Shown: one piece after another, positions 59,241 through 64,000 of the stretch
Layout: each line of letters opens with the position of its first letter
How positions within the stretch are numbered: the stretch's first letter is position 1
Origin: SIAQ01 sp964484265
GTDB lineage: Bacteria > Planctomycetota > Planctomycetia > Gemmatales > Gemmataceae
Direction: 5' to 3'
NCBI GenBank assembly: GCA_964484265.1
Contig: CAZAFH010000005.1
Coordinates: 88,939-152,938, forward strand
Length of the DNA stretch: 64,000 nucleotides
Position numbers and translations under genes: made by a program
The notes under the pieces: model-generated
What the model saw: the letters and a program-made list of their open reading frames with translations, nothing else
Databases searched by the model: none
What the model was told of the DNA's origin: nothing

Positions 59241-59309
59241 GTTGGCCGCAACGCGCAGCGGAGCGCGTACGCGATGCCAGGCACGCTCCGCTGCGCGTTG
59301 CGGCTAACC
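59241..59309. repeat. Palindrome of the CCGCAACGCGCAGCGGAGCG type
   Basis: Arms 59241-59265 and 59285-59309 (25 bases) differ at one position. They lie 64 bases before the YhaM-like start and may be in its leader. Confidence 0.88.
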
Positions 59310-59372
59310 GAAACGGTGCGTCCGTCGTACATTGATATTTTGCCGATCCCACCAACCTGCCGAGAAACATTC

Positions 59373-60362
59373 ATGAGCCGGCGATCTGTTGAATTGCTTA
59401 CCGATGGCGAAAATATTGAAGAGGTCTATGTCGTTGCCGAGAAACAGCTGCGGACGAATCGGCAAGGCGGACTTTATCTGCAAGTCGAATTGCGCGACCG
59501 CACCGGCTCCATCGTCGCGCGGCTCTGGAATGCGACGGAAGCCCAGGCGAATTCCTTTGCCGAGGGCGATTTTCTTCGTGTTCGCGGCAAGGCCCAGTTG
59601 TTCCAGGGAGCAATTCAGCTCATTTTCACGAGCTTCGATCGCGTCGAACCGAACCGCGTCGCCATTGAGGATTTCGTCACGCGGTCGGACCAGGACATCC
59701 AGAAACTTTACGATCGCCTGCGCGGCTACCTCCTCAAACTCGGCGACCTGCATCTGCGTGCCCTTGCAGAATGCTTCCTGATGGACGACGCCTTCGTGCA
59801 GGGCTTGCGCCAATCGCCTGCGGGGATTCGCAACCATCATGCTTACGTCGGCGGGTTGCTTGAGCATGTCGTGACGATGCTCGACATTGCCGACCGTATC
59901 GCGCCGCTTTATCCGAATCTCAATCGCGACATGTTGTTGATGGGCGTTTTTCTGCACGATATCGGCAAGATTCGCGAACTCACTGGCCTGGCGGTTTTCG
60001 GCTACTCCGACGAAGGCCAACTAGTCGGCCACATCGATATCGGCGTCGAATTGTTGATGGAAAAGGTGGCGAAAGTACCCGATTTGACGGGCGAGCCATT
60101 TCCGCGCGAACATTTATTGCGGCTCAAGCATCTTATCGTTAGCCATCATGGGACGTATGAGTTCGGAAGTCCGCGCTTGCCCATGACGCCCGAAGCCATT
60201 GCCTTGCACTACATCGACAATCTCGACGCCAAATTGCACACCTTCTTACGCGATATCCGCGATGATCGCAACGCGACTTCCGCCTGGACACCGTACAATC
60301 AAAGTATGCAGCGCCGCTTGTTCAAGGGCATTCGCGAGGGTTCAGAACCGGTCGCGGATTAG
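59373..60362 (+). CDS. YhaM-like OB-fold/HD-domain 3'-5' exoribonuclease
   Basis: A protein of 329 residues from the ATG at 59373; the long upstream frame reads through the palindrome. An OB-fold (GLYLQVELRDRTGSIVARLWNAT...LRVRGKAQLFQGAIQLIFTSF) precedes an HD domain: NHHAYVGGLLEHVVTMLDIAD, MGVFLHDIGKIREL, IVSHHGTYEFGSPRLPMTPEAIALHYIDNLDAK. These metal ligands match the YhaM/CBF1 nuclease family, which trims RNA or DNA 3' ends. It lies 92 bases before RNase R, suggesting a joint RNA-turnover role. Confidence 0.9.
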   Translation: MSRRSVELLTDGENIEEVYVVAEKQLRTNRQGGLYLQVELRDRTGSIVARLWNATEAQANSFAEGDFLRVRGKAQLFQGAIQLIFTSFDRVEPNRVAIEDFVTRSDQDIQKLYDRLRGYLLKLGDLHLRALAECFLMDDAFVQGLRQSPAGIRNHHAYVGGLLEHVVTMLDIADRIAPLYPNLNRDMLLMGVFLHDIGKIRELTGLAVFGYSDEGQLVGHIDIGVELLMEKVAKVPDLTGEPFPREHLLRLKHLIVSHHGTYEFGSPRLPMTPEAIALHYIDNLDAKLHTFLRDIRDDRNATSAWTPYNQSMQRRLFKGIREGSEPVAD

Positions 60363-60374
60363 AATCGCTTCAAG

Positions 60375-60440
60375 CCCCACCATGAGCGCAGCGAATGGTG
60401 GGGGTTCATACCCCCAGGATTCGCTGCGCTCATCCTGGGG
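60375..60440. repeat. Opposed pair of GAGCGCAGCGA-loop hairpins before rnr
   Basis: Unit one: CCCCACCAT / ATGGTGGGG (60375-60403) around GAGCGCAGCGA. Unit two: CCCCAGGAT / ATCCTGGGG (60412-60440) around TCGCTGCGCTC. The second ends 14 bases before the rnr start, so it lies in the region where ribosomes bind. Confidence 0.88.
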
Positions 60441-60454
60441 CTTTAGAAAAGACC

Positions 60455-62617
60455 ATGTCCAACTACCAAACGCAAATTCTCAGTACCCTCTCACAGCCGA
60501 AGTATCATCCGGTCAAACCCAAGGCGTTGGCTCGCGTGCTCGGCATTTCTGGCGAAGCCTACAACGACTTCAAAAAGGCACTCAAAGAATTGATCACGCA
60601 GGGCCGCGTCGAGATCGGCAAAGGCAACGCCGTGCGCCTGCTCGATGCCCGCGGCACGCTCACCGGCATCTTCCGCAAGTCCAACGCGGGTTCCGGTTTC
60701 GTCCGCCCCAATCCCGACGAGGGGCACGCCTTCAACGAAGTCTACATCCCCGAGGACGCACTCAAAGGCGCCACCACGGGCGACGTCGTGCTTGTCCGCC
60801 TCCGCCCTTCGCGCAAGCGCCACGAACGTGGTCCCAAGGGCGACATCATCCAGATCCTCGAACGCGCGACCCGGCAATTCGTCGGCACCTACTTTACTCG
60901 CGATGGCCTGTTCTACGTGCGCATCGACGGCACTGTCTTCTCCCACAGCGTACTCGTTGGCGATCCCACCGCGAAAGGCGCCAAGCCGAACGACAAAGTC
61001 GTCGTCGAAATGATCCGCTTCCCCACAGCCGAAGAACGAGGCGAAGCCGTCGTCACCGAAGTCCTCGGCCGGCACGGCGAGGCCGGCGTCGATACGCTGT
61101 CTGTCATCCGCGCGCTCGGTATTCCCGATGCGTTCCCGGAAGATGTGCTCGAAGAAGCACGCCAGGTGACCGCGAAATTCATCGAAGACATCCCCGAAGA
61201 CCGCGAGGATTTCACCGAAACGCTGACGATCACGATCGACCCAGTGGACGCTCGAGACTTCGATGACGCGATCTCGCTCACCATCGACCCCAAGAGCAAG
61301 CACTGGCTGCTGGCCGTCCATATCGCCGACGTCGGCCAATTCGCGAAGCCCGGTTCCGGTCTCGACGCTGAGGCACGCAAGCGAGGCACGAGCGTCTACT
61401 TGCCGCAGCATGTCATACCGATGTTTCCCGAGTTGATCTCGAACGGTCTGGCGAGTTTGCAGCAAGACAAAGTGAGGCTTGTCAAGTCGGCACTTATCGA
61501 CCTCACGCCGACGGGGCAGAAGGCGCACGTCCGCTTCGCCAATGGCGCGATCAAGAACAAACGGCGATTCACCTACGAAGAAGTCTCGGCCATACTGGCG
61601 AAAGAGGAAAGCGGCGAAGGCGAAGCTCCAGAGGTGTCACCCGAAATTCACAGCATGTTGCTGCATATGCGCGACCTCGCGACGATATTGCACAAGCGGC
61701 GAGTCAAACGCGGGGCCCTCGAACTTCAGATGCCTGAGATCGGCCTCGAGTACGACGCCAACGGCAAAGTCAGCGGCGCTCACTTCCGCAAACACGACAT
61801 CAGCCATCGCATCGTCGAGGAGTTCATGCTCGCGGCTAATGAAGCGGTCGCGCAATATCTCGACGATAAGAATCTCTTCTTCCTACGCCGCGTGCATCCG
61901 GCGCCCGAACCGAACAAGTTGAGGAAATTCGCAGAATTTGCTCGTATTTTGGGTTACAAGATAAAGAACGAGGCCGACCGGTTCGCGCAGCAGCGCATCC
62001 TTCAAGACTCCGCGAACAAGCCGGAGATGCATGCGATCCATTACGCCTTGCTACGCAGCTTGAAGCAAGCGACCTACAGTCCCGACAAGGACGACCACTA
62101 CGCCCTGGCAAGCGAGAACTACTGCCACTTCACCTCGCCGATTCGCCGTTATCCTGATTTGCAGGTGCATCGGATGCTCGATCATCTCATTCGGCGCGGC
62201 CGAGCGAGCAGCAACCTGGATGAGCTTAGAGCCCTGGGCGAGCATTGCAGCAAGACCGAACGCCGAGCGGAAACCGCGGAGCGCGACCTTGTAAAGCAGC
62301 GGTTGCTGGTTTACATGAATGAGCGCATTGGCACGGACATGCACGCTATCATCACGGGCGTGGCCGACTATGGGTTCTTCGCGCAGGCGGAGACCCTGCC
62401 CGTCGAGGGCCTGGTCCACATAACCACGCTGCCTGATGACTACTATTATTTCGACGAGGTTTCACATACGCTGGTAGGCCAGCGGACTGATCGCCGATTT
62501 CGGCTGGGCGACAAGGTCGAAGTCACGGTCGTGCGCGTGGACCTATCGCGGCGGCAACTGGATTTCCGCCTGAAGGGAACGCGGGAACGCCTGCCGGATG
62601 TTAGGCGGCGGCATTAG
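60455..62617 (+). CDS. rnr: Ribonuclease R
   Basis: A protein of 720 residues from the ATG at 60455. An N-terminal winged-helix/cold-shock part (HPVKPKALARVLGISGEAYNDFKKALKELITQGRV) is followed by the RNB domain with DPVDARDFDDAISL, which holds the catalytic Asp residues, and YLPQHVIPMFPE. SENYCHFTSPIRRYPDLQVHR and a C-terminal S1 domain (GTDMHAIITGVADYGFFAQAETLPVEGLVHITTL) complete it. It degrades structured RNA from the 3' end. Basic residues are few at the extreme C-terminus compared with E. coli. Confidence 0.96.
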   Translation: MSNYQTQILSTLSQPKYHPVKPKALARVLGISGEAYNDFKKALKELITQGRVEIGKGNAVRLLDARGTLTGIFRKSNAGSGFVRPNPDEGHAFNEVYIPEDALKGATTGDVVLVRLRPSRKRHERGPKGDIIQILERATRQFVGTYFTRDGLFYVRIDGTVFSHSVLVGDPTAKGAKPNDKVVVEMIRFPTAEERGEAVVTEVLGRHGEAGVDTLSVIRALGIPDAFPEDVLEEARQVTAKFIEDIPEDREDFTETLTITIDPVDARDFDDAISLTIDPKSKHWLLAVHIADVGQFAKPGSGLDAEARKRGTSVYLPQHVIPMFPELISNGLASLQQDKVRLVKSALIDLTPTGQKAHVRFANGAIKNKRRFTYEEVSAILAKEESGEGEAPEVSPEIHSMLLHMRDLATILHKRRVKRGALELQMPEIGLEYDANGKVSGAHFRKHDISHRIVEEFMLAANEAVAQYLDDKNLFFLRRVHPAPEPNKLRKFAEFARILGYKIKNEADRFAQQRILQDSANKPEMHAIHYALLRSLKQATYSPDKDDHYALASENYCHFTSPIRRYPDLQVHRMLDHLIRRGRASSNLDELRALGEHCSKTERRAETAERDLVKQRLLVYMNERIGTDMHAIITGVADYGFFAQAETLPVEGLVHITTLPDDYYYFDEVSHTLVGQRTDRRFRLGDKVEVTVVRVDLSRRQLDFRLKGTRERLPDVRRRH

Positions 62618-62722
62618 AACGAACATTTTTGAGTGTCAGTTTCGTCGCTTCCGAATACCGAAACGCCTAGAAAAATGGATGATCTATTTTGCCCTCGCCA
62701 TCCACTACTTTAAGGAGTTCTC

Positions 62723-63784
62723 ATGCGTTGGTTAACATCAATCCTGCTTCTCGCGGTATTTGCATTGACGCTTCGTGCGGATACGTTTGTGTATGTTTCC
62801 ATGGCGCCCGAGAAGAAGATTCAGATCTATCGGCTCAATCCGAAAGACGGTTCGCTCAGCGCCGTCGATGCCGTCGCCGTCGCGGGATCGCCGGGGTCAT
62901 TGTGCGTCGATCCGGAGCACAAATTCCTATTCGCGTCGCTGCGGACCATCGACTCGATCGCGAGTTTCCGCATCGACGCCAAGACGGGAAAACTGACGCC
63001 GGTCAATACGATCTTGCGTGCCAAAGGGAAAAATGCCGTTTATGTTCGCTATGACCCGATTGGCAAGGCGCTGTACTCGGCGTCGTACCAGGGCGGCGAC
63101 TGGGGATTTCACAAAGTCGGCGCTGACGGGACACTCCAGAAAAAAGCAGGCGGAACCACACCGACGACGACGACCGCGCACGCCATCGTTTTCGATCCTG
63201 GCTATCGCTGGCTGTTCGTGCCTCACGTCGGGCCAAACGCCATTTACCAATACGAACGAACGAAGTCCGGCCTCTTCGCGGGCGTGCATCCGAAGGTAGT
63301 CGGCAAACCGAACGCGGGCCCAAGGCATCTCGCGTTTCACCCGACGCGGCCGATGGCGTTCTCGTCCGACGAAGTCGGGAACAGCATCACCGCCTACTAT
63401 TTCGATCAGCGTTCGGGCTTGAGTGTGATCGAGACGCTCCCCACCTTGCCTGCGGATTTCCAGGGCAAGAACACCACGGCCGAGGTCAAGGTGCATCCCA
63501 CCGGGAAATTCGTCTGGGTCTCGAACCGCGGCCACGACAGCCTGGCGGGATACTCGATTGCCTCCGCATCCGGAAAACTCACGTCGCTCGGGCAGACTCC
63601 CACCGAGAAGACGCCGCGGTCTTTCGAGATCGATCCCGATGGCAAGTGGCTATTCGGCGCCGGCGAAGGAAGCGGAAAACTCGCGATCTATCGCATCGAT
63701 CCCGCCAAGGGGACGCTCGATCGGGTCCATACGGTAAATGTCGGCCAAAGTCTGACCTGGGTGATGGCGGTGAAAATGAAGTAG
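62723..63784 (+). CDS. Exported lactonase-family beta-propeller protein
   Basis: A protein of 353 residues behind AAGGAG. The signal peptide (LTSILLLAVFALTLRAD) precedes a seven-bladed propeller of the 6-phosphogluconolactonase-like (Lactonase) family. Blades show the pattern of IQIYRLNPKDGSLSAVDAVAVAGSPGSLCVDPEHKFLFASLR, with GPRHLAFHPTRPMAFSSDEVGNSITAYYFD and TAEVKVHPTGKFVWVSNRGHDSLAGY. Export makes a role in the pentose phosphate path unlikely; a periplasmic sugar lactonase or binding role is inferred. Confidence 0.85.
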   Translation: MRWLTSILLLAVFALTLRADTFVYVSMAPEKKIQIYRLNPKDGSLSAVDAVAVAGSPGSLCVDPEHKFLFASLRTIDSIASFRIDAKTGKLTPVNTILRAKGKNAVYVRYDPIGKALYSASYQGGDWGFHKVGADGTLQKKAGGTTPTTTTAHAIVFDPGYRWLFVPHVGPNAIYQYERTKSGLFAGVHPKVVGKPNAGPRHLAFHPTRPMAFSSDEVGNSITAYYFDQRSGLSVIETLPTLPADFQGKNTTAEVKVHPTGKFVWVSNRGHDSLAGYSIASASGKLTSLGQTPTEKTPRSFEIDPDGKWLFGAGEGSGKLAIYRIDPAKGTLDRVHTVNVGQSLTWVMAVKMK

Positions 63785-64000
63785 GTGGAAACGCCGAGTG
63801 GGCGGGGCGACAACCTGTTGATTTCGTAATGTATTCCGCATTTGCCTGTCTAAGAGGCTATCCCTAGAAGGCCATGTGAGAATTTCCGACGCAATAGTTC
63901 ACCGCGACCAGCGAACTCGACAAAGGCACATCGTCGGCGATGAATCTGCCAGCCGAACGCGCCCTGGCCAACAGGGGGGGCGCTTGGCCAACAGCAAATG
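63785..64000. repeat. Window end with a TTGGCCAACAG repeat
   Basis: No gene is seen. Bases 63980-64000 are the exact reverse complement of 45073-45093, and 63964-63974 hold a second CTGGCCAACAG. The element continues past the window. Confidence 0.7.

Overview
The window looks like chromosomal DNA of a planctomycete, most likely of the Gemmata type (inference). Support comes from several features. There is an ECF sigma factor next to a Ser/Thr kinase that carries a membrane segment and a repeat-rich C-terminal half. Secreted caspase-fold proteases are present. A RicT/PSP1 gene overlaps a gene of the Minf_1886 family, known mainly from Planctomycetes and Verrucomicrobia. The PstA and PstC permeases are very long, DUF1080 and PPC-like exported proteins occur, and palindromic repeats are scattered through nearly all intergenic gaps. 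I see no rRNA, tRNA, CRISPR array, prophage or complete insertion sequence.

Layout. 1-4.5 kb: 3' end of a giant exported repeat protein. 4.5-15.6 kb: phosphate island on the minus strand, pstS-pstC-pstA-pstB-(unknown exported protein)-phoU, preceded by a DUF47 plus PiT low-affinity transporter pair; Pho-box-like 11-bp-spaced repeats lie upstream of both units. 15.6-28.6 kb: a plus-strand cluster of exported proteins built from shared parts (HEAT repeats, caspase domains, a small beta-rich domain here called the W-GTE domain, PPC-like domains), together with an ECF sigma factor and a transmembrane Ser/Thr kinase. Four gaps in this cluster carry the same promoter-like motif, TGTCACAY-N13-CGWWA, which suggests an autoregulated ECF regulon that includes a metacaspase-like protease.

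28.8-33.4 kb: a tightly overlapping three-gene operon: an unknown protein, a tandem-duplicated MoxR-type AAA ATPase with an RNA polymerase alpha-CTD-like domain between its two modules, and a metallopeptidase-like/VWA protein. 33.4-37.6 kb: Tat-exported metabolic proteins and a two-domain kinase. 37.7-43.3 kb: an electron-transfer cluster (octaheme cytochrome c, cytochrome b, Rieske protein, NtrC-type regulator, cytochrome c'-like protein). 43.5-50.9 kb: a translation and secretion neighbourhood (ffh, rpsP, trmD, rplS, yraN) that lacks rimM and is split by about 3.9 kb of accessory DNA with an IS110 remnant and a direct repeat. 50.9-64 kb: mixed housekeeping and exported genes, including RicT, DUF2252, QueF, an enolase-superfamily enzyme, a YhaM-like nuclease, RNase R and a lactonase-fold protein.

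The two most interesting systems are the ECF/kinase/caspase cluster and the MoxR-alphaCTD-VWA operon. They are adjacent, which may or may not be meaningful. The intergenic hairpins form several families. One has a conserved GAGCGCAGCGA loop on stems whose sequence changes from copy to copy while pairing is kept, often in head-to-head pairs as in BIME/REP elements.
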